Program-made: the position numbers and the translations under genes
Notes under the pieces: model-generated
Databases searched by the model: none
What the model was told of the DNA's origin: nothing
The model's input: the letters and a program-made list of their open reading frames with translations, nothing else
Shown here: in pieces, positions 1 to 14,380 of the stretch
How the letters are laid out: each line of letters opens with the position of its first letter
How positions within the stretch are numbered: position 1 is the stretch's first letter
NCBI RefSeq assembly: GCF_003254395.2
Contig: NC_037648.1
Span: 4,071,868 to 4,135,867 of the forward strand
Reading direction: 5' to 3'
DNA: 64,000 bases
Source: Apis mellifera
Taxonomy: Eukaryota; Arthropoda; Insecta; Hymenoptera; Apidae

Positions 1-129
1 TAGTTCGCAATTAAAAGTCACTGTTAATTCAAAAACTCATTATCAAAAATCATTCGAATCGAAATCAATCGAAAGTCAATTTTAAAAGGATTATTTGAAA
101 TTCATTTGGAAATTAGTTTTAGTCAAATG

Positions 130-170
130 AGTATTGAATAATTACAAAGTTTTTGTAATTATTCAATATT
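130..170. repeat. 17-19 bp inverted repeat with a 3-nt loop
   Basis: Bases 132-148 are exactly complementary to 152-168. The pairing can extend by one G-T and one A-T pair to 130/170. Only three bases (149-151) separate the arms. This could form a small cruciform or, if transcribed, a tight RNA hairpin. Neither flank shows target-site duplications I can recognise. Confidence 0.85.
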
Positions 171-538
171 AAATTCTTTTTTTTTCATGTGCTTACATGA
201 AAATAAAATCTTACAAATTTCAAATTATTTAAAATTAAATATTTTTTTAAACTAGTGATTTTTAACATACATGATATACTTTTTTAAGAAAATAATGATT
301 GCATTAAAAATTATATTTAAATTAATTTTACATAAAACATTAAAATTAATCATCATATGATCTCTATAGAAAAAAAATTGGTCTATTTATGAAAAGAATT
401 ATTAATATTGCATATTATATTTCATATCAAAACAATTCTTCTAAATTTTTTTTTCATAATTCTTTTTTTAAAGCATATTTTAGTTTAAATAAAATAAATA
501 AAATAAATACTCTGCATATTAGATTATGCATATTAGAC

Positions 539-541
<3 letters not shown>

Positions 542-572
<31 letters not shown>
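542..572. repeat. (TA)n microsatellite
   Basis: Uninterrupted TA dinucleotide run of about 15 units. Confidence 0.95.
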
Positions 573-578
<6 letters not shown>

Positions 579-1440
579 TAAATAATGTTATAATCATAAT
601 AAAATATATATATAATATAGCTAAAATAATATAGCAAGTACATAATAAAATAAACCATTTAAATCTTTTTATATTTCTTTTAATAATTTAATAATAGAAA
701 AAATGTATCGGATCCATCTTATGTTTAGAAGAAAACATAATACGATATCAATGGTATTTTTTTATGATCTAGGAAAGATATAAAGATCATTTTTTTATTT
801 TTAATATGAAATATGTTTTTTATTTAAAAAATAGAAAAATATTCGATCAATATCTCGAAATAAATTATTTTCCATCAAAGTTAATTTTGAACAAATGATT
901 TTCAACAACATAATTTCTTTCCAAAACTTTCTATCAAAAGATAAATATAAAAAATAAAAGTAATCTCTTTTTTACTTTTTTATCTATAAAATTAGATTAT
1001 CATTAATTTATAATATATTACATCATAAATAAAAAATTGTCAAAATACATCCCTTTTTTGTTTCAAAATTTTCAATTCTGCACTATATTTCTATATTAAT
1101 GATTTTATGAAAACAATTTTATAAAATTGTGTTTTCAAAAAATAATTCAATTTTTTTCTACAAACTAATATATATCTTATTTCGAAACTCAAATGTTCAA
1201 GAATGATTCAAATCTTCTTTCCTATAATTACTATTTTCACTCACTTTGTAACTTTTTTACCACTCTTTAAATTATTTACTAACTCAATCAAATATCAAAT
1301 TCTTTGTTTGATCATTGCCAAATTGATACAAATACAACACAAATATTGGTTCGACAAATTTTAAAACGAAAAAATTCAAAAATATCGAAGTATAATCTAA
1401 TTTCATAATTTATATATAACCATCTTTATTATGAAATTAC

Positions 1441-1910
1441 TCGCTATCACAGATGAAACTCATTATCCGATCATCATCCAATCGATGCAAATGCATGATA
1501 AACATCCCTAACGTTCCACAGCTGTTGCAATTTCTACCACAGATATCCACATTCCATCGAATCTCGTTCCCCCTTTTACAGAGTTCGAGCACACAATTTC
1601 GATACATCGCCAATAATGATAGCGCGTAATGGAGAAAAAGATCGCATTATCTAGTTCACATAGGCTAGACGATCCGTACGGAATGTAATAACAGGCAAGG
1701 TGGATATTTATCGTAGTAAAAGCCACCACGGAAATCGATAATGACAAGTGTTCCACATTGTATAACATCGTTAACTCTTTTTGCAAGAAGTGAGCAAAGC
1801 GCGATTCTGTCTCGTTTACTGTTCATTGTTTTCATCTCAATATCTGATGTTGCTATATCGGTTAATCCTTTCAATTCTGGAAAAACGTCTTATATGTTCC
1901 AGTGAATATG
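1441..1910. other. GC-richer unique island
   Basis: Clearly less AT-rich than its surroundings, with CpG dinucleotides and mixed sequence. Two overlapping minus-strand open frames (1508-1786 and 1665-1874) have no recognisable motifs and no flanking splice-site logic that I could defend. It is more likely a conserved non-coding or regulatory block than an exon. Confidence 0.4.
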
Positions 1911-2287
1911 ATCTTGTGTAAGATAAAGGATATTAATGTACATATATGGATATAATATAATACATCTTTAGCAGATTTTAGAGGATAAAAATAAATAAAT
2001 AAATACAAAAGTCGATGTATAGAAATATCGATTGAAGATTATTTATTTAAGTTGGTTAAGTTATTAAGTTTAAGTTATTTATTTAAGGCGCGCCTTTCAT
2101 TATTTATAATAATTTATAATAATATGACAGAGATAGAGTTGTCTGACTCTATCCTTATCTCGCTTTTTGCAAAATAATAAATAAGTATATATTTGATATA
2201 TTAATTTCAATTGATATATTAATTTGTATACTAATTTTTATAGTTAATTTAGCTTCGATCCTTAAAAGACGTTTCGCGAATATATAA

Positions 2288-2289
<2 letters not shown>

Positions 2290-2341
<52 letters not shown>
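2290..2341. repeat. (TA)n microsatellite
   Basis: About 26 uninterrupted TA units. Confidence 0.95.
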
Positions 2342-2344
<3 letters not shown>

Positions 2345-3395
2345 ATTCTGTATATGCGAAATTAGATCGTAAATTATACTAGTAAATCATAGATAATGAT
2401 TAATGATTGAAAATAATATATGATTGAATATATTACGAATTTCAATTTGTCATTTTTCAGATATGGATTTTAATTATTTTCTTAAATGAGAGATATACGA
2501 TTATCACAATTCGCATTACCTCTTTTAATTTTAAAAAAGCAATATTTGTGATCTTTTGTAGATATATTTTATATATTTATGTAGTCTTTACATTGTTAAA
2601 TAATTTCACAGTTAAATAATAATAATTAAATAGATTTATAAAGTAAATATATTGATAAATATATTGATAAATATATTGATATATTTGATTGCAGTATAAT
2701 AGAAAAAAGTCTCATGTTTCTTATATACTGAATGATTATTTAAATTTTTTTATTGTAATTTTTTATTCTTAATATCAATATAACATTATTTATTAAAATA
2801 TTTTTCAAATTATTTCCATTAATTATTATTAAGATATTTATCAAGACAACCATATTTTAATAAAATTATTTCTTTTTTTATAAGATTATATATTTCATTT
2901 CTATTCCTCAAAATTGTCAAAAATATATTGTATTTAACTTCTTTTTAGAAAACACATAATATATAATTTTAAAAAATTATTATGACATAATATCCAATTT
3001 TTAATTTACCATACAAATTTGATTTATATACATGCTTTATTATAAATTTCTGAAATAAAAATAACAAAAACTAATCTCAACATTCAATAGATATTCACAA
3101 TACAAATATTATATATCATATGTGAAATATATCTTTTTATTTGTATATATTTCTATATAATGCACGCAATTTATTTTCAAGTTAAATTTTTTCAAAAATT
3201 AAGCATCGAATAAAAACATTTTTATTTTGTATTTCTTTTTTATTTTTTTTATTAATTATTGTTATAAATTACAGAATGTTATGGAATACGTTTAACATTA
3301 AAAGTTAAAGCAAAAGCAGATATATAAAAATATCATTGAGTTATTAATAACTTTATTAAGTTATATTATATAAGCTATAATATAAACAAGATTAC

Positions 3396-3421
<26 letters not shown>
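3396..3421. repeat. (TA)n microsatellite
   Basis: About 13 TA units. Confidence 0.9.
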
Positions 3422-3426
<5 letters not shown>

Positions 3427-5169
3427 AGCACTTTATATTTATTTATGCATAATATTATAATATAAATTCTTAATTAGTGATATATAACGTTTGCAATGTT
3501 TGTGCAAATCTTGTCGAATGTACTATATCGGAAAGTATAAATGTATAATAGTATAATAGTATAAAAAAATTTTGTTGCACGTTATATAGAAAATTGAATC
3601 GAAAAGTGAAATCATTTCCTGTTTTATTTTCCTATTAAATTTACCAGTATGTGCTATTATTTTGAAATGAATAGACACTTTCACGAGTAACTTATAATAA
3701 ATCGTTATCTAAAAATCTATTATTATTATCTTACATTCTCTGAAATATCTGACCGACCAAAATAACTAATACTAACTCACTTCTCCGCCAGTTAAATATC
3801 TTGGTAGTCTGAACGGCACTTCTTGAAAGCAATTTGGAATGATGAAAGGAATATACGCGGTTAATGATGCCATAAAAACAATGTTGCCTATTCGAATAGA
3901 TACATTTCTTTATTGAAAGCAATCATTTTAACTTTCGTTATTTGTGTAACAATAACTATTCCTTTGTTGGAATACATTTTCCAATATCGTATTATCATTT
4001 CATTAAAATGATATAATAATATATTGAATGCAATTAATATGTTACTTATTTTTATTTTTATTTATTTATTTATTCATTTATTGAAGGATATAGAAGTTCC
4101 ATAAGATATACAACACATGTGAATCACTTAATATCTTGGTTAATTATATTAAAAAGTGTGTAAAAGACGAAAATACGCAATTTGAAGAGTTATGTATAAT
4201 GATATGGAAAAATTTATTTTTTTTAATAACACTATGCATTTATTACATTACATTTTAGGTGATATCAAGATATATGAATTTATCAATAATATTTTGATTT
4301 TGAAATTTATTAATAATTTCATAATTTTTTGGAGATTATTTAGTTAAAGAACATTTATTTATGAACATGAGAGATCTAAATTATAGTTATATAATTTATT
4401 ATAGTTAAATTAGTTAAAAAAAAAGTTAAAAAAAAGATTATGTATGAAAATGCGTTAAAAGTAAAATTACTTAATGATTAAAAAACCTAATCAATTTTCA
4501 GAAATTATTCACACATAAAATAATCTGAAAGTAATAAATAAAAAATCTTTTAAGTAATTATATTTGTCATTTTGCATGTAATAAGATTCTCAAAAGAAAA
4601 GAACGTAAAATGTATATACAGTCAATCATAAAAACTTTCATATACTTTTTTACAAAATTTTGATTTAATAAATCTTTATATATATATGTACAAAATATAA
4701 TATGTTATAATATATATAAATGAAGCAATATTTTCGATAAGAATTCTTATAAATAAAGCGATTAAATTAACTTTCAAAATTTAAACATTTTTTCATATTT
4801 TAATAATAAAATCATATTTCATATTTAATATCAAAATATTTACATATATTTACATATAAATATACATATAAATATTTACATATTTACATAATGACAGAGC
4901 ACTAAAATTTAGACATATTTTTATATATTTATTATAAAGTTTATATATATTATTATAAAGTTTTTATAGTTTTTCTTGCGTTATCACATAATATTTTAAA
5001 AACGAAGAAAACATTAAAATTTTAGGAATTAATTTTAAGATATTCTAACAAAATTAAAACAAAATTACTCTACTATAACTGATTATACATACATATAAAA
5101 TCAAAATTTTCGTTCGTTTAAATAACACAACTTATTAATTAAAATTTATTTAAGATACAATATTTTATG

Positions 5170-5870
5170 ATCGACTATATCGAAATTGAAGTTTCAATTG
5201 AATGACAAGTTACCAAACCAAAAAAATTGCAAAAAAGACTAAAAAGAAACCAATTTCTTTCTAGCAATGTTGCGTACATGTCAAAACAAAAGAAAAAAAA
5301 CTCAACTTTATATGCCGCACGTGTAGATTTGCATATAACAATCAGCGTGCACGAGCACGAGCACGAATTTCAAGCCGAACGACCATCAACAATGAAACAC
5401 AACATCCGTGAACGAAAGAGGGGTTCGGCTCGTTCGTTAGCATTCATTATAGCGGAAACGAGCGGAGATGACGAAGAATCGCAACATCGTTGGCCAGGAA
5501 TGATTTCATTAATCATAAGCATCGAGAGATACCCAATAGGAAATGAAAAGCGTTCTGTCATAGTCTATATGGCATCCTGCGCCAAGTGCTAAATATACGG
5601 TGGCACTCATGCCATACACCGGCCCCTCTGAACATACCGTTCACAATGCATCAAATTGCATCTGCCTTTGTACAGTCGTCACGCGCGTTGCACCTCGCTT
5701 CGATTGTTCGATACCGGAAACAAACTGCGTTACCGTCACCTGCTGCCTTCGCTACTACCCTTTCCGGCCAATTTTCTGACCTTTTTTTATGCATCACCTG
5801 ATTATCCCCTATGCCAACCAGTCACGCCACCACACGGTTTCAACGCGATGGACGATAGCGAATGATATGT
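5170..5870. promoter_or_regulatory. GC/CpG-rich island, possible enhancer
   Basis: A sharply bounded, GC-richer block in AT-rich DNA. It contains a perfect E-box CACGTG (5318-5323) four bases before a perfect POU octamer ATTTGCAT (5327-5334), then a short GAGCAC repeat. A 121-codon plus-strand open frame (5227-5592) crosses it, but starts in poly-A-rich DNA, has low-complexity composition and matches no family I know. I treat the frame as incidental. The regulatory role is an inference from composition and the paired sites. Confidence 0.35.
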
Positions 5871-7579
5871 TCGAAATGTTTGTATTTGAAACGTGGACTA
5901 ATTTGTTAATTATTTGTTGTTTCGCATTTTTAATAAAACTTCTATTATTCAAATTCCAATATTCCAAAAGTATAATATTTCTATTCACAATAATATAAAG
6001 AAACATTTTTCATTACCACAATAAAAAAGATAGAAAAAATATTTTAAATTGTTGATAACTTTTTTCAGAAGTATATGGATATAGAATATTTCGATATATC
6101 TTTTACATAGTGACGATGTGAAGTTATGAGGTTGATTGTCACCATATTCAGATAAATTGATATTGAGAAATAAAAATTATCTTTTGAAAAAATTTTATTT
6201 TCTAATGAAATAAAACACAATATTATTAATATTATTAATAATATTAATAACATTTATTTTTCTCAAATGAACAAATGCATATAATTTTTAAAAGAAAATC
6301 AAAACAATACCTAATAATCATGAATATTATGTTTATTATGAAAATAATCTATTGAATTTTATATTTTATTAATAATAATCTATTAAAAATAATTTAATGA
6401 AAAATAGTAATAACCCAATAATAATATATTATTATGATATTAATAATTACACAAATTATTAATAAAATTAAACTTAATATAATTAATTAATCTTCTAAAA
6501 AAACAAAATTAAAAATCATCATACTCATTAAAATCACAGTTTAGGAATGTATGCAAATATATGAAATTGTATTTTTATTTTTTATTATTTATAATAAGTC
6601 CACTTTTTGGATTTATTACATATTAAAAAGTTGTTATAAACATATAAAGTATAAAAAAATAAAATGAAATGAAGAAACAAAATTCTAGATCATTAGAAAT
6701 TCTAGATCATTCTAATGTAATGTCATTATAATAGGAATAGTTTATACATTTATAAAATAGTAAAAACAAGCTGTTAATCTCTCAAGTTATGGTAATAAGT
6801 CATAATTGACAGTCTAGTCTCCATTAACACATTATATACATATATAAATTATAGAAATATTGTGTTTATATTTTCTATTATAACATGTTCTTATACAAAT
6901 ATTATTTATAATAAAATGTTATTGGCGAGTAACTTTTGAAATAAACCAAATAAATAAAATATAAATATATTATAATATATTCTTATCTAATATATATTAA
7001 ATTTTTATATAAAATCATATTATTCTTAGATATTGTTAAAATAAATAATAAAATGTGATAATAAAATTAAATAAAAACATTACATTAAGTATCTTCATTA
7101 TGAAAATATTATATTATATTATGAAATATAATATTATATTATGAAAATAAATATAAAATTTTTAATACTAATCTCCTTTATATCAAAGCATAAATGTATA
7201 ATATTAACTATTGAAAGGAAATTGAAAATATTTAAGAAATTAAAAAGAATGAAAATGTTATATAATTGACAAAAGTATATAATTTTGCGAAATCCACAAT
7301 CATTGGCATTAAAAAAAAAAAGAGAGAAATGAAATATTACTTGAATGATAAACATTTCTTTAATATTTTTATATTCAAAAATTTGTACAATTTGATTACT
7401 TAAAAAATACAATATCAATACTTTTATAATAAAAACCATTGTTATATTATTAATTTTAATGATTAATTTTGTTTTAAATCAATTTTAAAATATAAAATAA
7501 TTCATCTAAGAAAATTTTGTATTTTATTATCAAAAAATTTACTATCCGAACTTTTGTCTTTCTTATTATTTATATATAT

Positions 7580-7654
<75 letters not shown>

Positions 7655-8960
7655 TATATATTATTTATCTTTCTTATTATTTATTATATATTTCTTATTC
7701 TTTATATTTATATTTCCAATGAAAATATGGAATACTGGAAATTTTACCATAATTACATAATTTGAACATTAGTTATCATTAATGTAACGCATTGTATTAT
7801 ATAAAATAATAAAATAAAATAATAATGAATTATTAATACTGATAATATATATTTTTATTTTAAAATCTTATTATTAATTTCGATATGTAATATTATTTTT
7901 ATTGGCATTTTGTTACGCATTGGAAAGAATTGAGAAAAATAGTAAAAATCTTATACATTACTCAATAAAAACTTTTTTACGTGTAAAATTTGCATTTTAA
8001 TTAAAAAAAAAAAAAAACAAATTAAATCTGATTTAAATTTCTAAAAAGTAATCTTTAAAAATATATTTACAATATTTTGTACAATATTTTGATACATCTT
8101 ATGAAATAAAAGAATTTTTTTATTATAATAAATATAATATATAATTTTTTTTATTAAAATAAAGAATCACGGACTTTAAGATTATTGAGAATTTTTGTGA
8201 ACGAAATCAATATACATAATAATAAATTTGAATAATAAATATAAATGTAAAATCTTATACTTTAATTTAATAATTCTTGTGATAGGAAGTTATGATTAAT
8301 AATATGTACAATATTTAACTATAGTTAATAATAAAAAATTTATTTTATTAAATTATATATTTATGTATTTAAAGTTATGTTTATTATATTACAATAAATA
8401 TTAAGCTCAAATTTCAAAATCAAATTTTTATAGGAAAATATAAAATAATATAAAAAATCATTTGATAATTCCAAATTCAAATTAAAATTAAAGTTTTTAT
8501 GAATATAATACAATTTAATGTCTATTATAATCAAAGCTATAATATGTATTTATATCACAAATACGATATATAATGTTATAAATGAATAGATTAAATATAG
8601 TCATTTATATAGCTATTAGTTGTATAAACTCATTTATTAATTCGTTAATCTCTTTTCGTATTCTCATTTCTTTTATAGTATTTAAATTACTTTAAAATTT
8701 TGAAATGTTATTGATGTCATATTCCAAAATAACATTGAAATTTATGTATGATTGGTATTTGATAATTCGTGATCTCAAATTTAAACTTCGTTACGAATAT
8801 AATATCATTTAATCTTTATTAAATTGAAATTATAATGCCTATCACGAGTATGATTTATGATATTATAAATTAAGAGATTAAACGAACAGATCGATCGAAT
8901 TTCATATCGGATTTTCTATCCCTTAAATTCAAAATTCAAAAATGTGAAAGTATATATATT
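5871..8960. other. AT-rich non-coding stretch
   Basis: No gene seen. Holds a long TA tract (7586-7661) and a direct duplication of ATTCTAGATCATT (about 6681-6715). The minus-strand open frame at 7134-7439 is almost purely Ile/Phe/Asn/Leu, typical of translated AT-rich DNA. Confidence 0.65.
7586..7661. repeat. (TA)n microsatellite, slightly interrupted
   Basis: More than 30 TA units with an AATA interruption near 7647. Confidence 0.95.
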
Positions 8961-8961
8961 A

Positions 8962-9198
<237 letters not shown>

Positions 9199-9239
9199 GA
9201 TGTTTGTACATTATATGTATATAATAATATATTATACCA

Positions 9240-9700
9240 CATAATGATACATTGTCGTAATAGATTTTCTAAACAACCAGAAATGATATGTGAATTTCGA
9301 AGATAAGAAAAAACTAAATATTTGCAAAAATCAAGTTTATGATAAAATAAAAATGTGCATTTAAAGAACGCTAATCTATATGAATGTCACGCATAATAGA
9401 AAGATATAATAATTGGTCGAGCAGCTGACATTTCGTTCAGCATTATAAAGTATTTTCGCAATATAACAACAAAAGATGTTGAATGAGAAAAACAAAAATT
9501 TTTACTTTAATCGAAAATTATCAATTGATGCACATTTCTTATCGAGGTAATCTCGACGCAATATTTAACAGCATAATTTATATGTGTCTCTCTTACATAT
9601 GAAAGAATGATGGCATGCGTAAATGACAGTAGCATATGGAATGTAAAGAGCGACGATAGATATACATATACAAAAATATTTGAACACTCGCTATAAAGTA
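9240..9700. other. Slightly GC-richer unique stretch with a weak hairpin
   Basis: Mixed-composition sequence next to the CA repeat. It contains an imperfect stem (9586-9598 with 9641-9654) whose 3' arm overlaps a miR-1-like 13-mer. No coding evidence. Confidence 0.4.
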
Positions 9701-12700
9701 AATAGGAAATAAATAGAACATTGAGTAGCTATGGAATAAATAACAAAATATTATGAAAACAGAAAATTATTGAAATGAAATGCTAACTGTATAAATATCG
9801 CAGAAAAATTAATTCACAATATAAAGTAAAAAAATAAATATCAATATAAAATAATGTATAAATGAAATAAATAATAATTCATGCATTCGAGTATTTTTGT
9901 AACTTCTCTGCACATATTCACAAATTTTTCAATAATTTTTACAAATATTATCTGATTCATTTAAAATTTTATATTGTGTATTTTTTACTATGAAACATTT
10001 TGATACTGATCTTGATTATTATTATCATTCACAGTAATCATAAATTGAACAGTTTTAAAGGAAGCATATTTTTTTATTAAAAAATATTTATGTGTTTGTG
10101 TTTTTTTGTATGTAAAGATATTTTGTATGAAAACCATTTTTGTTTTTTCAAATGAAATCATATTTTTTTTTTATTACATTTTTTATTACAATTCGATAAT
10201 TCTTCATATATATTTAAAAATTATTAATTTAGAATACATTTTAATTTCAATTTTAAAATTTAAATTGTAAAACTTTTTATATAAAAGATAAGAAAAATAC
10301 GAATAATCGAATATCTCTTAGTATACAAGAAGTTTTATAAAATTCTAATTAAAATATATATTACTCTAATATATTTTAAGTATACCTAATTTAATATTTT
10401 TTATAAACAATATTTGTATCAAACAATAAAGATATGTAAATCCATTAAAAAGAAATAAAGTTAACTTTTAAATAATCTTTTGAAACCATTTTATTTGACA
10501 ATATATTTTACTATGGATGATAATAATAATATAAATCAAGATATTAATATCAGGTGAGATACTGTATATTATCTTCGAAATCTAAATTTAACACATATAT
10601 TTTTATTATTTATTATTTAACATTTTCCTCGCGAATACTTCAAATACTTTCACGTTTACATATATATTTATATACAAAATATCATAGCATGATTTTTCTT
10701 CGCAATTGAAATGAAATATTGTGCTTCAGATTAATAATAAGCATTAGACAACTACAGATGGTATGATATCTAGAACGGCTGCCATAACACAGAACGAAAA
10801 AAATATGTATTGTAAATCAAATAATAGTCTTGTCCTGTTTTTCATCGTGTTTTTTCGTAGAATCATCGTTTAACTATGACAGCAGTAAATGTTTAAATTC
10901 TCGGTAATAATTAATCCTCGATTTAATATGTGATTTTCTCATTCCGTTAGAGATGGAATTCAAATTACAGTTATTAATTTTCATTCGTTTTATGATCAAA
11001 CGAATAAATATTTTACAATGCAAGCTTACCAACGCTCATCGTAACATTACTAATTATTTATCTCGCTTTTCAAAGAAAAATCGAAAATAATAAAAAATAT
11101 ATATAATTATTTTTGATATTTATTGCATTGTTATTTAAATATCACGTTCGAAAATTGTGCGATATTCATCGATTATTTGTTTAATTTAAAACTAATATGT
11201 TAATTTCATTATATTTAAAACATTAATGTTTCATAATATTTCTGCCAGAATATTCTTTTTTACGCGTAATTTATGAAACGCTTTAACGCAAATAAAACGC
11301 ATCATAAAAATATATGAGTCGATAAACGGTATTTATATTAAACGAATTATATATAAAATTAAATTGGCAACAAGGTGGAGGATGAGAAGAGTACTTCATC
11401 ATGCGAGACTCCCTGTCCCAAGAATAGTAATATTTATATCGATTATTCAGGCTTATATATATATATATATTTTTGTATGACAGATTATAACAGTATCAAA
11501 TCGATGATAATTTTTCAAAAATAAATGTGCTCAAACAAATATAGACTTGTTCGTTATGTAATTATTAATAATGATTAGTATAATATACTAGTCTTTTTCA
11601 TGATTTTCAGGCAATTTTTTATTTAAGTATTTATTTCAAAATTTATAATTAATGTATATTAGAAATTAGATCAACAATAATATGAATATAATAATATATA
11701 ATATATTAGATCAATATTATAACAACATCATATCGAAATTATTCGAATTAATTTCAAATCTTTGAATATCAAATGAAATATCAAATATATAAATGAATAA
11801 TGATCGTAAAATGTATAAATGAATAAATGTATAAATGTATAATAGAAATCGAAAAGAATTGAATTTCAAAATCATACACATTACACATACACCATACACA
11901 ATACACTTTATATTTAGTGACGTCATGTGTATAAACAAAGGTAAAATGAAAACATCAATTTTAAAACATCAATGTTCCTTATAAAGATTTGAAACGATTA
12001 AATAAATAGATATCATTTATAGCTTCTTTTTAATAATAGAGAATCATATGTATTTACTATGATTCATTGTCAATAAAAATAGATTTTATATTACAATTCA
12101 TTTTTATTTAATATCGAAAGTTTAAATATATTTTATAGTCATTAGTTATGATCATCTAAAAATATCAGAGATATATAAGAAATCAAAAATATCAAAATAG
12201 ATCAAAATTCTTCAAGATTAAATTAAATTGTCAAAAATATTTCGTAATACATAGATTTCGAAAATTCATGTTTTGAATGAGTTTTGTTGAATACAACTGT
12301 GAATTGGAAATTTACAAACAACTGACAATGAGTAAATATTCTACGAAATTTGCCTCGACAATTTCTCTAAATCTAAAAAATCTCCATATTCATGCGTCAC
12401 AAAATAGAAGTTAATGAATAAAAAATGACAGTTAATGAAAAGAAAATAAAAGATGCGTCAATCGAGTTATTACATTATCAATTAAATATAGTACTTAAAA
12501 TTTTATATTTTATATATACATGTTCCTTAAAAATTAGAATTCTAATTACAAAAATTGATGAATAATAAAACAGAAAATTTTCAAATTTTTTTGCATATCT
12601 TTTCTATTTTAAATTTTTATATATAAATATATCGATCTGAAAAACTGTTAAACTTTCAATTACAGAAATTAGTGAATGAAAAAAATAAAAGATGCAATAA

Positions 12701-14380
12701 TTAACCGAATACTACTGTATCTCAATTTGATTCAAGTATGTAAAAAATATAATTTGTATTATTTATTATACTCTCTCAAAATTAAAAAAATATCGATATC
12801 TATTTTGTCTATTTGTTTAAAGTTCCGAAAGATCGCACTAATAACCTTCTTATCGTAAAATTAGTAGGATTAATGTACACTTAAATATCATTCCAGAGTT
12901 TCACCTCTTTAGGTACTTTATTATGGATTCGTTAAATAGATTAAAGCAGATGAATCATTCGAAAACAATTATACAATTTATTTAGTAATTGATTTATTTC
13001 ATGCAAAATTATTGTATTTAAATCTTTATTAAGTTATTATTGTGTTTTTGCATCTTTTTGCACTTTTGTTATCATACAATATTATACTTCAATTTAAAGT
13101 AAAGAAATTTGAATAAAAAAATTTTATTTTATAAACAAATCAAGTACACATAAATAAATAAAGATTTTATTTCATGCTTCATAATTAATTTTTGTATATC
13201 ATATATGTTTTTATATAGATATGTTTTTATCAGTATTAGTTTCATCTTTCTATTGCTATTATAATTTAATTCGATCTGTTATAGGCACTTTTGAACATTC
13301 ATGAATGTCTTCACTATCGTCACATAAAAATGTATTTTGTTTCAATTGTATAAAAAAGCTTAAGTAATTTATACCGAATATATTAAATTGAACAATACAT
13401 ATACTTAATAATAAATAAATTTTTTGAATATATTTTAATTTTTAATTTATTTATTCTAATTAAAGATCTAAAATATTTATTGTTTAATTCCGGAAACAAT
13501 GTTTCAAATTTATGACATTTAACATATGATTATTCTTATTATTAAGTCTTGAAAAAAGTTTAAGAAACATTAAAGAAAGCTTATTGAGTAAAACATTTTC
13601 TATTGAATGCAATATGTATATTATGTTTAAATTATTAAAAAATAATTCATTTACACATGTAAAATAATAATATCATTTCCATTTTAACAATTTTAATTTA
13701 ATAATTTTCAATATAAATATAAATATAAATATCATATTAAAAAAATAAAAATATAACAATATATGAAAAAAGATTTTGTTTTAATAGTTAGATTCATTAA
13801 TTTTGATAAAAAAGAATAAATATGACATATTAAATATTACAGAGTAGTTATACGAATAATAAAACGAGTGATGAAACTTCGAATAATACATAGATGTTCC
13901 ATGATTCACTGATTTCATAATTTATTAGGAATTACATTCTTATATTTTTATTTTTTTAAACAATCCAACAGTTTTTTTTACTTTTTATTATTTCCATATC
14001 GTACAATATGTAAAGAATTTTTTTCTTTTTTTTTATGACATAACAATTAATTATATCCATCACAAAAAATTTTTGTAAAATATAGCTTTACAAAGTAAAT
14101 ATTCGATATAAGTACAAGATAAATATTCGGTAAAACGACACAATAACTTAAGCATAATAATTCTTTTTCGTTTTGAAATCCACATACAATTCTTCATAAA
14201 CTTTTCTTTTATTTTTATCATTTGAAGTTTCAAAGTTTCTAAAAATTTCACTCATACTCAAAAATTTTTCATGAAATTATTATATATCGAAATATATAAA
14301 CGAAATAGACAAAAATTTTCATTTGAACAAAAATTATAAAATTGATAGTAAGCATTACAATAACCCGTATAAATTCCCTA
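9701..14380. other. AT-rich non-coding stretch
   Basis: A slightly GC-richer patch lies at 10,730-11,060 and another at 11,370-11,420. No gene, RNA or recognisable element was found. Open frames at 11,717-11,938, 12,676-12,858 and 14,060-14,251 are short and compositionally like translated AT-rich DNA. Confidence 0.6.

Larger units (their letters stand above)
1..1440. other. AT-rich non-coding stretch
   Basis: No coding region is supported. It holds a near-loopless hairpin (130-170), a (TA)15 tract (542-572) and homopolymer runs. The only open frame, near 389-574, runs into the TA repeat and translates as an IYIY tail, so it is not a gene. Confidence 0.7.
1911..5160. other. AT-rich non-coding stretch
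   Basis: Contains TA microsatellites (2290-2341, 3396-3421) and short tandem motifs, for example ATTGATAAATAT around 2650-2685. One short minus-strand frame (3731-3922) lies in slightly GC-richer sequence, but has no motif. Nothing else is supportable. Confidence 0.65.

Noticed and set aside
7134..7439. 101-codon minus-strand membrane-like frame
   Set aside because: Phe/Ile/Asn/Leu-rich translation of AT-rich DNA. Hydrophobicity is expected from composition alone.
9637..9649. The miR-1 gene itself
   Set aside because: Only the first 13 bases match, and miR-1 is conserved along its whole mature length in insects.
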